Assembly (NCBI GenBank): GCA_029262995.1
Contig: JAJCYH010000005.1
Location: forward strand, 34,948 to 98,947
DNA from: Saprospiraceae bacterium
Lineage (GTDB): Bacteria > Bacteroidota > Bacteroidia > Chitinophagales > Saprospiraceae
DNA length: 64,000 nucleotides
Direction of reading: 5' to 3'
The first letter of the stretch is position 1, and every line of letters begins with the position of its first letter. Made by a program: the position numbers and the translations under genes. The notes under the pieces were generated by a model. It searched no databases. It saw nothing but the letters and a program-made list of their open reading frames with translations, and had not been told where the DNA came from. This document shows, in pieces, positions 16,839 to 26,027 of the stretch.

Positions 16839-19463
16839 TTGAATTTTAGAAACATCATCTTTTTAATATTTTTATTTTCTTGTTTGATTCAGGAAGTACA
16901 TTCCCAAACAAGTACTTTGAGCGTTGAAAGAGAAGAGAATCTTACCAGTCTTTTAGAAAAAATAGCTATTCAAAATCAAGTTCTATTTGCTTACCCTTCA
17001 GATCTTATTTCAGAAATAATTATTGACCCAGTAGAGATTAGCTATAATTCAGTTGATCAACTCATGGATGAACTATTTGCTGGTAAATCTCTTGAATTTT
17101 ATAAAGCTGATGAAAGGAAATACTTGATAAGACCTGTATTTGTTAGCCCTCATGAACCTATTGAGATCAAAGGAACAATCTCAGATGAAGAAAATGGAAT
17201 TTCTCTTCCATTGGCGAGTATCTTTTTTGAAGATCTTAGCTATGGCGTATTAAGCAATAACTTAGGGGAATATACTTTTATCGTTTCTCCAGATGAAACA
17301 CGAAAGGTGATTATTTCTTATTTGGGATACAGAAATCAAAGTTTGTCTATTGAGCAATTAAGAAAGTCTGCCACGATAAGATTAAAAACCGATAGTTATC
17401 AATTGGAAACGCCTCTGATCGAGTATGTGTTACCACCGATTATTGAAACCAAAAGAATTGGGTTGATAACAGATACGGATAAACTTGCAGGAGTGTCTTC
17501 AAGCTCTGGACTATTTGGAAAGGATTTATTGCGATATTTGCAGTTGCTTGCAGGCGTTTCTGCCTATGAAGATAATCGAGTTGATTTAAAAATTAGAGGA
17601 TCAAATTCTGAGTCAACCCATATTATTCTGGACGGAATGCCTCTATATAATGTCTCTCATTATTATGGCATTTTTTCTTCTATCAATAGTGATTTTGTAG
17701 AATCGATTGAGTTATATAAAAATGCACAACCAATTCAATATGAAGGTAGGGGTGGAGGAATGGTAATCATGAAATCTGATCAAGTTAAACGAGATGATCA
17801 TTCCTTTAACATAAACCTTTTGACCTCTTCGTTTACCTTAGACTTTCCATTAAGCAAGAGGGTTAGTTTTAAACTATCAGGGAGGAGTTCGTATCGAAAC
17901 GTTAATGATGCCAGTATTTTGGATTTGAATCCAAGAGAACAAGAAAACATAGATTTTGCGAACCAGCAATCAACAAACTTTATAAGCAATCAACCTGATT
18001 TTAGGTTTTATGATTTGAATTCTACCTTATCCTACAAGAGCAAAGAGCTTGATTTATTTTTAAATATTTTTCGCAGTTACGATAAACTAAGCAATAACTA
18101 TAACCTGGAATTCAACTTGCAGGGAAAGGAGTTTGAACGACAACTTTTTAATCATGACGAAACATGGCAGAACAGTTCTGTCAGTCTAGTTGCCAGAAAA
18201 TCTATTACAGATAAGTTTTCCATTTACCTTTCGGGATATGCTACTGAATATAACTTTAACTCAGCTCTTAATTCTGAGTTGCCAGGAGCTATTGGCAATA
18301 ATATGATTTCGAGTGGCAATAGTAATGAGATTGTTGACAAGGGCATACGAGCGTATTTGAAATATGATAATACTAGCAGCCAATTTGTTATTGGGACCGA
18401 ATACAAGCATCTTGATGTTAATCATCAGCTTGAGGCTGAATTTTCACAAAAGTTGATAAACTATAAAGACAGACTTGGATTTTATAGCATGTTTTCTTCA
18501 TACGGCCTTACTTTAGGTAAATTATTTATTGAAGCTGGTCTTAGAGTGCCTGTCCATAATTCTAGAAATCATACCAAACTGCTATACTCACCTCAACTTA
18601 TTGCACGGTATCGTATAGGTGATTTTCAGTATTTAAAATCTTCGATTAGCCGAACGAATCAAATTCTGCGTGAAATAGAATATGAGACGAGACTTGGACA
18701 GACTTTAAGCTTTTATCAGATTTCTGAAAACAATGACATTCCTATTCTCAGAACAGACAATTATATGTTGGGATATGGAATGGACCAGGGCTTATGGGGT
18801 GTTGATGTAGAGTTATTTTATAAGAACATGAAAGGCAACTTATTGGTAAGTACCGAATCTCCAGGATTCAACCTTGACCAAGGACCTAGACCTCTAGGAG
18901 TTTCGGGTTATCAGGTATTTAAAGGTGATCGCAGGGTGTATGGTATTGATTTAAGTTTCAATTATCGAAATAGTAATTACACATCATGGTTGGCTTATAC
19001 TTTGTCATGGAATGAAGATAGGTTTCCAAGAGTGTTCAAAGGCAATTATTTTTCAAGCCAGGATGACCGACGCCATCAGCTTAAATGGATTCATCAATGG
19101 GAGCTGAATAACTGGACCTTCAATACTAACTTTGTATATACAAGTGGGAAGACGTACTTGGCATTAGAGCAAATTCAGGACAGACGTCCAAGAGAAATGC
19201 TAAATCAAAAAGAGGTACTCAATATGCTTCCGGATTATTTTAGATGGGATATTGGAGCAACTTATAATTTCAATATTATAAAGAAGAGAGCTCAACTAGG
19301 TCTGTCTGTATTTAATATCTTAAATCGTCGAAATCTTAAGTATGTGCAATATGCGTTTAAGCTTGAGACACAACATATGGGATCGCCTAAAAATATAATT
19401 ATTGGAACAGAGTCTGAACTTCTTGGAAGAAGTTTAAACTTAGATTTTACATTTATGTTTTAA
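16839..19463 (+). CDS. STN-domain TonB-dependent receptor (FecA-like transducer)
   Basis: An 874-residue receptor starting at TTG 16839, which gives a proper signal peptide (IIFLIFLFSCLIQEVHSQ). Order: STN signalling domain (about 30-90, NLTSLLEKIAIQNQVLFAYPS), carboxypeptidase-regulatory-like domain (about 105-180), plug (about 220-310, with RGSNSESTHIILDGMPLYNV) and a beta-barrel ending DFTFMF. The STN domain normally contacts FecR in the periplasm, so with the two upstream genes it forms a surface signalling chain. The plug resembles SusC-like receptors but no SusD gene follows. Its stop abuts the stop of the convergent CBM9 gene without a gap. Confidence 0.87.
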   Translation: MNFRNIIFLIFLFSCLIQEVHSQTSTLSVEREENLTSLLEKIAIQNQVLFAYPSDLISEIIIDPVEISYNSVDQLMDELFAGKSLEFYKADERKYLIRPVFVSPHEPIEIKGTISDEENGISLPLASIFFEDLSYGVLSNNLGEYTFIVSPDETRKVIISYLGYRNQSLSIEQLRKSATIRLKTDSYQLETPLIEYVLPPIIETKRIGLITDTDKLAGVSSSSGLFGKDLLRYLQLLAGVSAYEDNRVDLKIRGSNSESTHIILDGMPLYNVSHYYGIFSSINSDFVESIELYKNAQPIQYEGRGGGMVIMKSDQVKRDDHSFNINLLTSSFTLDFPLSKRVSFKLSGRSSYRNVNDASILDLNPREQENIDFANQQSTNFISNQPDFRFYDLNSTLSYKSKELDLFLNIFRSYDKLSNNYNLEFNLQGKEFERQLFNHDETWQNSSVSLVARKSITDKFSIYLSGYATEYNFNSALNSELPGAIGNNMISSGNSNEIVDKGIRAYLKYDNTSSQFVIGTEYKHLDVNHQLEAEFSQKLINYKDRLGFYSMFSSYGLTLGKLFIEAGLRVPVHNSRNHTKLLYSPQLIARYRIGDFQYLKSSISRTNQILREIEYETRLGQTLSFYQISENNDIPILRTDNYMLGYGMDQGLWGVDVELFYKNMKGNLLVSTESPGFNLDQGPRPLGVSGYQVFKGDRRVYGIDLSFNYRNSNYTSWLAYTLSWNEDRFPRVFKGNYFSSQDDRRHQLKWIHQWELNNWTFNTNFVYTSGKTYLALEQIQDRRPREMLNQKEVLNMLPDYFRWDIGATYNFNIIKKRAQLGLSVFNILNRRNLKYVQYAFKLETQHMGSPKNIIIGTESELLGRSLNLDFTFMF

Positions 19464-20558
19464 TCAGTTTTGCAGCTCTCTGATGTGACCCCCCTCGTCG
19501 ATAATATACGACTTATTTAAACTTGTGTTTTTGACAACTAGATCGAACCCATGTGCAGTCTTGTAGTAGATTGCTTCGAAGGTTTGGTCAATTACAGTAA
19601 AAGGTGGAATTTTCTTGGTGAAATAGTTTTTTTTATCTGTGAAGTGAACAAGGTCACCAAATTTGAATCTTCTGAAAAGTTCATAGGTTATCTGTCTTGA
19701 TATTTCATCATCGGAGGCTTTGTATTCGATTTTTTTATCAGCCCTGTTCGTGGAGAATTGAACATATCCCCAAAGCTCTGGAATATGCATATTTATTTCG
19801 CCATGAGGGGACCATACCCAATTCATTTCAGGTAGAAGTTTGCCCTTCTCTTTTTTTCTTTGATAGTTGTTGTCAACAACTTCAAAATTCCATTCTACTC
19901 TTGAAAAGTTTATTCTCCAAATATCTAGATTTTTTGGGTGTTTGGGACCGGCGTGTTTGGACAATAATACAGATTGCATAGGAATAGCCATTTCGACCGA
20001 CCAATAATTATCAATATCCGAGGGATTATTTATTGTTCCATCAATATAAATGGCAGACTGTAGCCCTGCCAGCTCATGATAATCGTTTGCGGTCCCACCT
20101 AATCGGTAGGGTTTGTCCAAAATTAAGTCCCATGTTGTATTGTATGCATTTACTTCAATCTCTGAATAATTACGGCCATCATTATCGGGATCAATGAATA
20201 TTTCAAAGTCATTGTCGTGGAAGATGATATCATCATGGTTTTTGAGACTGGCCCATATATGTTCTTCTTCCATTTCGGCATAAACGTATAGATAGTCGTT
20301 ATCCCATAACATTTTAACGCGCGTTTGATAATTGACACTTCTTTCGCCTTCAATGTCCACAAAATCTTCGGTGAAAGGAACCTCATTCCAATCGCTATCA
20401 TCGTCAATGCCATTGATGTTAATGGATTGAGTGGTTCTGTAAACGACATACTCACGTTGTTTGATGACTTCTTCATTGGAAGGATAGATGATTTCATCAT
20501 TTTGTGCAAAGCAAAGGTTTGAAAAAAATAATAAGAGAATGATGGATAAAAACTTCAT
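19464..20558 (-). CDS. Secreted carbohydrate-binding family 9-like protein
   Basis: A 364-residue protein with a signal peptide (1-18, NLCFAQ) and a CBM9-like domain (about 45-270): ININGIDDDSDWNEVPFTEDFVDIEG, RVKMLWDNDYLYVYAEMEE, NDFEIFIDPDNDGRNYSEIEVNAYNTTWDL, WSVEMAIPMQSVL, and LDIWRINFSRVEW. In Bacteroidota such domains often sit in exported proteins that bind or act near glycans. The C-terminal 90 residues are unassigned. It lies 6 bases downstream of an SDR gene and probably shares its transcript. Confidence 0.8.
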   Translation of the reverse strand: MKFLSIILLLFFSNLCFAQNDEIIYPSNEEVIKQREYVVYRTTQSININGIDDDSDWNEVPFTEDFVDIEGERSVNYQTRVKMLWDNDYLYVYAEMEEEHIWASLKNHDDIIFHDNDFEIFIDPDNDGRNYSEIEVNAYNTTWDLILDKPYRLGGTANDYHELAGLQSAIYIDGTINNPSDIDNYWSVEMAIPMQSVLLSKHAGPKHPKNLDIWRINFSRVEWNFEVVDNNYQRKKEKGKLLPEMNWVWSPHGEINMHIPELWGYVQFSTNRADKKIEYKASDDEISRQITYELFRRFKFGDLVHFTDKKNYFTKKIPPFTVIDQTFEAIYYKTAHGFDLVVKNTSLNKSYIIDEGGHIRELQN

Positions 20559-20564
20559 ATAAGG

Positions 20565-21281
20565 TTATTTTGAAGGTGGTTGTGTAGGTCTTATTTCTAT
20601 TTTACTAGGCAAACTCCTCTGTGGGATATTTAATAAATCTGTAACGACCTGTGCTATGTCCTCAGGTTGAATTTTCCAAGCATCTGCTTCGGAGGGCGTG
20701 TGGTTGTTAAAATAAGTTGAAACAGAACCGGGCATAATTGTAGTACATTTAATACCATAAGATCTTAGATCTAACATTATGGCTTGTGTAAAACCAACTA
20801 AGCCAAACTTACTAGCATTATATGCAGAACCTTTTGCAAAGAAATTTGTGCCCGCAAGGCTAGCAATAGTGATAATATAACCTTTGGTTTTTTTCAATTC
20901 TTCTACTGTTGTTTTGACGGTATTGAATACTCCTGTAAGGTTTGTATTAATGGTCTCATTCCATTGCTCTTCTGTTAAATCTTCAATTGAAGCAAAATGT
21001 CCTATGCCTGCATTGGCAACGACAACATCTATTTTTCCCCATTTGTCAACTATTATCTGTGAGCAAGCTCGCATGTCGGTCATGGAATAGACATCTGCAG
21101 TTTTTCCAATAATATTTGATCTTAATTCAGAAGGTATTTGCTCTAAGGCATTGTGGATACTGTTTTGGGATCTACCTGTAATTAGGACTTTCATACCTTT
21201 TGAGAGCATTTCTTGAGCTATTGCAAGGCCAATTCCTTTACTTGCTCCGGTAATGATTGCTGTTTTGTCTTTTAAATTCAT
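20565..21281 (-). CDS. Short-chain dehydrogenase/reductase
   Basis: A 238-residue classical SDR. The nucleotide-binding loop is TGASKGIG (11-18), NAG is at 90-92, and the catalytic residues are Ser 141, Tyr 154 and Lys 158 (YNASK). The Arg in TGRSQNS after the second strand suggests NADP(H). It is cytosolic and the substrate is unknown. It precedes the CBM9-like gene by 6 bases and is divergent from the FKBP gene. Confidence 0.88.
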   Translation of the reverse strand: MNLKDKTAIITGASKGIGLAIAQEMLSKGMKVLITGRSQNSIHNALEQIPSELRSNIIGKTADVYSMTDMRACSQIIVDKWGKIDVVVANAGIGHFASIEDLTEEQWNETINTNLTGVFNTVKTTVEELKKTKGYIITIASLAGTNFFAKGSAYNASKFGLVGFTQAIMLDLRSYGIKCTTIMPGSVSTYFNNHTPSEADAWKIQPEDIAQVVTDLLNIPQRSLPSKIEIRPTQPPSK

Positions 21282-21336
21282 ATGAAATGTGAATTAAGTT
21301 TTTAAAGCTATTATTTTTGTCAAAATAAAAAGAACT

Positions 21337-21810
21337 ATGAGATTTATTCTATTGTGTATAACAATTTTAATCTTTATTGGTTGTGGCGATGATACCTGTG
21401 ATATAGGAATGCGATTACCTTCTATAACCAATGCAACTGTTTATGATACAGATATTGTGAAAATTAATGATTATTTAGATGCTAATAATATTGTGGCGAA
21501 TAGTACAGCCTCTGGTTTGCATTATATAATTGATGAAGCTGGATCTGAAGAAAAGCCTGAACAATGTGATCTTGTACAAGTTGCATATACCGGTTATTAT
21601 TTAGATGAGACAGTATTTGATTCAAGTTTTGAATCACAATTTCCTTTAACCAACGTTATTGCAGGCTGGAGAGAAGGCATACCATTGTTTGGTAAAAATG
21701 GTAAAGGAAAGCTTCTTGTGCCATCTTACTTGGCTTATGGTGACCAACCACCATCTTCGATTCGGCCCAACGCAGTGATGGTTTTTGACATAGAACTGAA
21801 GAATTTCTAA
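21337..21810 (+). CDS. FKBP-type peptidyl-prolyl isomerase lipoprotein
   Basis: A 157-residue lipoprotein (lipobox LIFIGC, Cys 16). The FKBP domain spans about 55-157: CDLVQVAYTGYYLDETVFDSSF, NVIAGWREGIPLFGKNGKGKLLVPSYLAYGDQ, IRPNAVMVFDIELKNF. Nearly all the pocket residues are in place, including YTG and GWREGI. It should speed proline isomerisation of envelope proteins in the periplasm. It is 4 bases upstream of the YheT-like gene, so the two form an operon. Confidence 0.9.
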   Translation: MRFILLCITILIFIGCGDDTCDIGMRLPSITNATVYDTDIVKINDYLDANNIVANSTASGLHYIIDEAGSEEKPEQCDLVQVAYTGYYLDETVFDSSFESQFPLTNVIAGWREGIPLFGKNGKGKLLVPSYLAYGDQPPSSIRPNAVMVFDIELKNF

Positions 21811-21814
21811 GGAA

Positions 21815-22765
21815 GTGGAATATTCTCCTTCTTTAATTTTGAAAAATGGGCATATCAATACCATCTTTCCAACTCTATTTAGAAGGCAAAAGACACCTGA
21901 TTATTCTAGGCAGAGGTTGGTTACATCTGATGATGATTTTCTTGATTTGGATTGTCTGTTTAACAACAACAAAAGGCTTACAATTTTGTGCCATGGACTT
22001 GAAGGGTCTAGTTTGTCAAATTATATGATTGGCACTGCTCGGCTATTGCAAAAAAATGATTGGGATGTCATGGCAATGAACTTTAGATCATGCTCTGGTG
22101 AGATGAATCGTCAAATTAAAATGTACCACAGCGGAGCAACGTATGATTTAGATGAGGTAATTCAAGAATATTTTCCATTATATTCTGAAATTGTCTTGGT
22201 CGGGTTTAGCTTAGGGGGGAATGTGATTCTTAAATATGCAGGAGAGCAAGGGATAGATATTAATCCAAAGATTAAGGCAGTTGTTGGTATATCGGTTCCT
22301 GTTGATCTAGAGGCGGGAAGTATTAATATTGGAAAGCCTAGTAATTTCATTTACGAGAATAAATTTCTAAAAGCACTTCTTGAAAAAATTACTTTTAAGG
22401 CAAAAAAGTATCCAAGTCAAATCGATGCTGAGCTGATTAACCAAGTAAAGACACTGTATGATTTTGATGATTTTTTTACAGGTCCTATTCATGGTTTTGA
22501 AAATGCAAAAGATTATTATACCAAATGCAGTAGTAAGCAATTTATTAAAGCGATTCATTTGCCTTCCAGAATTATAAATGCAATCGATGATCCTTTTTTA
22601 CCTGAGGAATGCTATCCTTATAAAGAAGTTGAGAATCATCGATATGTAGAGTTAATAACACCAAGATATGGTGGTCATGTAGGGTTTGTTGAATTGGGTA
22701 AGGAATTTTATTGGAGCGAGAAGATGATATTAAGCTTTATTAATAGTCACAGTGATCTTGAATAA
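21815..22765 (+). CDS. YheT-family alpha/beta hydrolase
   Basis: A 316-residue cytosolic hydrolase beginning at GTG 21815. The family opening GHINTIFPTLFR, the oxyanion region LCHGLEGSSLSNY and the nucleophile elbow GFSLGGN (Ser 132) match YheT-like proteins; NAIDDPFLP gives the acid and GGHVGFVE the His. The family is linked to ester hydrolysis but its substrate is not settled. GTG is the only start that keeps the conserved N-terminus. Confidence 0.85.
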   Translation: MEYSPSLILKNGHINTIFPTLFRRQKTPDYSRQRLVTSDDDFLDLDCLFNNNKRLTILCHGLEGSSLSNYMIGTARLLQKNDWDVMAMNFRSCSGEMNRQIKMYHSGATYDLDEVIQEYFPLYSEIVLVGFSLGGNVILKYAGEQGIDINPKIKAVVGISVPVDLEAGSINIGKPSNFIYENKFLKALLEKITFKAKKYPSQIDAELINQVKTLYDFDDFFTGPIHGFENAKDYYTKCSSKQFIKAIHLPSRIINAIDDPFLPEECYPYKEVENHRYVELITPRYGGHVGFVELGKEFYWSEKMILSFINSHSDLE

Positions 22766-22766
22766 A

Positions 22767-24023
22767 TCAATAGATTTTAAAAACGTAGTAAACGGCCTCA
22801 AGGAATCTATCCATTTCGCTCATCCTGCTGTAAATATTAGGGCTAATGCGAATCATTCCCCTGCCTGGATAGGATGTTGCCTTAACGTGAACTCCAAATT
22901 TTTCGTTCATTATCTTCTTGATCTTATTACCACTAATATTTTTAATACCCATAGAGGCAACTGCACATGATTTAGAGGTATCGGTATAAATGCTAATTCC
23001 ATCTGTATTTTTTAAAGCATTTATCCAATGTAAATTTAGGTCTCTCAGCCTATTACTTTTCTTGTTTATGCCAGTTAATTCTAAAAAGTCTAAAGCACTT
23101 CCAAGAGTCATAAGATTTTGCCAAGTCCTAGTGCCTAGGTAGTCGTATTTTACTATTGTATCTGTGTGTTGGCTGTCATAACTTATCTTGGGACTTTGGC
23201 TTGACATTTTATCTTCTTTGATATACAGTATTCCGCTGCCTAATGGAGCATTAAGCCATTTGTGCAATGAGCTTGCAAAATAATCACAGGATATACTTTG
23301 CAAATCAACATCTATTTGTCCAATGCTATGTGCACCATCTACCAGTACTTCAATATTGTTAGCATTGGCAAGTTGGCATATTCTTTGAACAGGTAATCTG
23401 TTACCTTCACGGTGGGTAATCCAAGTAGCTATGATTAGTTTGGTCTTTGGTGTAATTTTGTTTTTGTATAATGTGATGATCTCATCATCACTTAAGCCAT
23501 GGATATTTTCGTTTATTTTTTTGATTTTAACAGCTTGCTTATCTTGTAGGTGTTGCAATGTAAACTCAACTAGAGGGTAGTCCCAAGAGGCGCAAATTAT
23601 TTCATCGTCTGATTCCCATTGTTTACCCCATATAACAAGATTAATAGCTTCAGTTGTGTTCCGTACAAAAGCTATTGTTCCTTTAGGTGCGTTGATTAAT
23701 TCTCCAAGTCGGTTAATGTGGTTTTCACAAAACGGCTTCCAATTGTTCAAAACATAATAGGGTGCAAATGAATTTATTTCCTTGAGATAGCCTTGATAGA
23801 CCTCTAAAACAGGAATAGGCATAATCCCTGAGCTTCCATTGTTTAAATTGATGAGATTATAGTCATTCTTAAGAAACAAGGATCTGATTTCTTCCCAGTC
23901 AGGATTATCAGGACGATTTAATGGCTGTGCTATCAGCGATTTTGCTATTCCCTCTATTGCAAATGGGATGGCGATACCTGTAGTTCCAATATGTTTTATA
24001 AAATTTCTTCGCTTATTCATCAT
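22767..24023 (-). CDS. Aminotransferase class V (PLP-dependent), with Tat-like leader
   Basis: A 418-residue PLP enzyme of the class V, isopenicillin-N-epimerase-like group. Motifs: VRNTTEAINLV (120-130), the PLP pair Asp 229 and His 232 in VDGAHSIGQ, and the Schiff-base lysine 255 in SSLHKWLNAPLGSG. The N-terminus MMNKRRNFIKHIGTTGIAIPFAI has a twin Arg and a hydrophobic stretch, the pattern of a Tat signal, so export of the folded holoenzyme is likely. It could be a cysteine desulfurase-like or amino acid epimerase-like enzyme; the reaction cannot be read. It converges on the YheT gene with 1 base between stops. Confidence 0.82.
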   Translation of the reverse strand: MMNKRRNFIKHIGTTGIAIPFAIEGIAKSLIAQPLNRPDNPDWEEIRSLFLKNDYNLINLNNGSSGIMPIPVLEVYQGYLKEINSFAPYYVLNNWKPFCENHINRLGELINAPKGTIAFVRNTTEAINLVIWGKQWESDDEIICASWDYPLVEFTLQHLQDKQAVKIKKINENIHGLSDDEIITLYKNKITPKTKLIIATWITHREGNRLPVQRICQLANANNIEVLVDGAHSIGQIDVDLQSISCDYFASSLHKWLNAPLGSGILYIKEDKMSSQSPKISYDSQHTDTIVKYDYLGTRTWQNLMTLGSALDFLELTGINKKSNRLRDLNLHWINALKNTDGISIYTDTSKSCAVASMGIKNISGNKIKKIMNEKFGVHVKATSYPGRGMIRISPNIYSRMSEMDRFLEAVYYVFKIY

Positions 24024-24103
24024 TGCACTATATGATGTTAAAATACAAATAAATATCTTGTCATAAGAAAGCTTATTTTAAAATCTGAATAAGAATTTAA
24101 ACT

Positions 24104-24814
24104 ATGAGATTTACAAAGTACAAATCAACTAATGTTGTAATCCCGGACAATGATTTAATCGGAATAACAGATGTTATTGAAATCAAGTCTCAACATTTTC
24201 CTAAATCGGTTTCATTAGCATTAGATATAGACCACGATTATCTGGATGATTTGATTATTGAACTTACCAATCCTGCAGGATATAAAAGAGTTGTTCTACA
24301 ACCTAGACATGGTTTGACTACATTAAATAATACAATAATTGAGATAACCGACAATGCAGAGATGACAAGAGGAGGGACTCGAGGTAAGTGGAAAATTAAC
24401 ATCATCGATCGAGGCGTTAAGGATGAAGGAAGACTTAAGAAGTGGGCATTGATTTTTGGTGGTATTGAAGCTGAAAGGGAGATTGATATAGAAGATAACA
24501 GCATATTGCAAATGGAAAAATATTGCGAATCTACGTCTGCCGTTGGTTCTCTTGATTTAAGGTTTTCAATTTCTCATGACCATATTGGCGATTTGAATAT
24601 TGAATTGGTATCTCCAACTGGTGTTAAAAAGAATTTGCATAAAAGACAAGGTAAAGATGAAAGCGAATTAAAGATGCATTGGAATGCTACTATGTTATCG
24701 GAATTTGTTGATTTACCATCAAATGGCACATGGATTCTGGCAATTGAAGACAAGCTTAAAGGCGATTCTGGAAGGCTTAATGACTGGAATCTCGCTATAA
24801 CGACAAAAGATTGA
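24104..24814 (+). CDS. Protein of two P (proprotein convertase) domains, without protease
   Basis: A 236-residue protein made of two P/homo-B domains. The first (about 12-125) has IKSQHFPKSVSLALDIDHDYLDDLIIELTNPAGYKRVVL and GKWKINIIDRGVKDEGRLKKWALIFGG. The second (about 135-235) has LRFSISHDHIGDLNIELVSPTGVKK and NGTWILAIEDKLKGDSGRLNDWNLAI. P domains usually follow subtilisin-type proteases or surface adhesins. Here no catalytic domain, signal peptide or sorting domain is present, so the protein may be cytosolic. It precedes an ATP-grasp gene by 22 bases. Function unknown. Confidence 0.8.
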   Translation: MRFTKYKSTNVVIPDNDLIGITDVIEIKSQHFPKSVSLALDIDHDYLDDLIIELTNPAGYKRVVLQPRHGLTTLNNTIIEITDNAEMTRGGTRGKWKINIIDRGVKDEGRLKKWALIFGGIEAEREIDIEDNSILQMEKYCESTSAVGSLDLRFSISHDHIGDLNIELVSPTGVKKNLHKRQGKDESELKMHWNATMLSEFVDLPSNGTWILAIEDKLKGDSGRLNDWNLAITTKD

Positions 24815-24836
24815 GATTATTTTTAGTTAAATTAAA

Positions 24837-25979
24837 GTGCGTAATCTCAAATTAACTGTATTCTTGTTAAAACCTTTGATTTTAATGCTAAGGCAAATTA
24901 AGAACAGCAATTTTATTATTAAATGGACACATTGGGAGTTTTGGCCAATGTGGTTGGCCTATATGCCTGTTTTGCCTATTGTTTTATATTATGTTGCAAA
25001 AACAAGAAGATGGTTTTTCTTTTCTAATGTAAATCCACTATTTAAGACTGGTGCTTTAATGGGAGCATCAAAGTATAAAATCCTGGATCAGATTCCAGAT
25101 AAGTACAAGCCTATTACATTATATTTTTCATCCTATGAAAAGGATTTGGCCTATATCCTTTCAAAAATTGAAGAGGCAAACTTAAATTTTCCTTTAATAG
25201 CCAAACCTGATGTCGGAGAAAGAGGTTTATTGGTCGCATTAATTCAAAATGAGAAAGAATTAAAATCCTATCTAGACGCCAATAAAATTGATATCCTTAT
25301 CCAGGAATTTATCGATCTTCCTAATGAATGCGGAATTTTCTACATCAGGAAGCCTTCGGATAAAAAGGGTAAAATTGTCTCTATAGGGTTGAAAGATTTT
25401 TTAAAACTAAAAGGAGATGGGAAGTCTACTATAAGAGAGCTTATGTATAGTAGACCTAGGACAAAGATTCAAATTAAAAGGTTGGAGGAAGAAGGGGCTT
25501 ATGATATTCTAGATAAAATTCCTGTAAAAGGAGAATACTATCTCCTTGAACCAATTGGGAATCATTGCAGAGGTACATGTTTTATCGATGGTAATCACCT
25601 TATCGAGGAAAAAATAAATGATCTTTTCAATGAGATTAACAGCGAGATGAAAGAAGTCTATTATGGACGATTTGATATAAAATATCAAAGCTGGGAAAAA
25701 TTGATCAATGGAGAAGATCTCAAGATACTTGAAATGAACGGGATTGCTAGTGAACCTATTCACATATATGATCAAAGCGTTAGTATTTTTGATAAATACA
25801 AAACCTTTTATTCTTTGTGGAAAGTAATCTACGAAATTTCAGATATTCAAAAGTCCAGAGGTATTCAACCGATCAGTTTGAAAATGGCCTACATTGCTTT
25901 CCGTGAATATAAAATTTACCTCAAGTCAATTAATTCCGATTGGAAAAACACTCAGATTCCAGAACTAAGTTTGACTTGA
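24837..25979 (+). CDS. ATP-grasp family ligase
   Basis: A 380-residue protein from a GTG start. A hydrophobic segment lies near the N-terminus (WPMWLAYMPVLPIVLYYVA), then the ATP-grasp fold: LIAKPDVGERGLLVALI (lysine and glycine loop), DILIQEFIDLPNECGIFYIRKP, and KILEMNGIASEPIHIYD near residue 300, whose Glu and Asn would bind Mg-ATP as in D-Ala-D-Ala ligases. The family joins a carboxylate to an amine or other nucleophile through an acyl phosphate. The substrates are unknown. The msrA frame follows directly. Confidence 0.75.
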   Translation: MRNLKLTVFLLKPLILMLRQIKNSNFIIKWTHWEFWPMWLAYMPVLPIVLYYVAKTRRWFFFSNVNPLFKTGALMGASKYKILDQIPDKYKPITLYFSSYEKDLAYILSKIEEANLNFPLIAKPDVGERGLLVALIQNEKELKSYLDANKIDILIQEFIDLPNECGIFYIRKPSDKKGKIVSIGLKDFLKLKGDGKSTIRELMYSRPRTKIQIKRLEEEGAYDILDKIPVKGEYYLLEPIGNHCRGTCFIDGNHLIEEKINDLFNEINSEMKEVYYGRFDIKYQSWEKLINGEDLKILEMNGIASEPIHIYDQSVSIFDKYKTFYSLWKVIYEISDIQKSRGIQPISLKMAYIAFREYKIYLKSINSDWKNTQIPELSLT

Positions 25980-26027
25980 TTGCAACAATTTAATAGCATT
26001 TATAGTTATAAGTCAAATTCAAATTGT

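Noticed and set aside
5411..19463. SusC/SusD polysaccharide utilisation loci at the two TonB receptors
   Set aside because: No SusD-like lipoprotein or glycoside hydrolase gene lies next to either receptor; the CBM9-like protein is on the opposite strand with an SDR gene.
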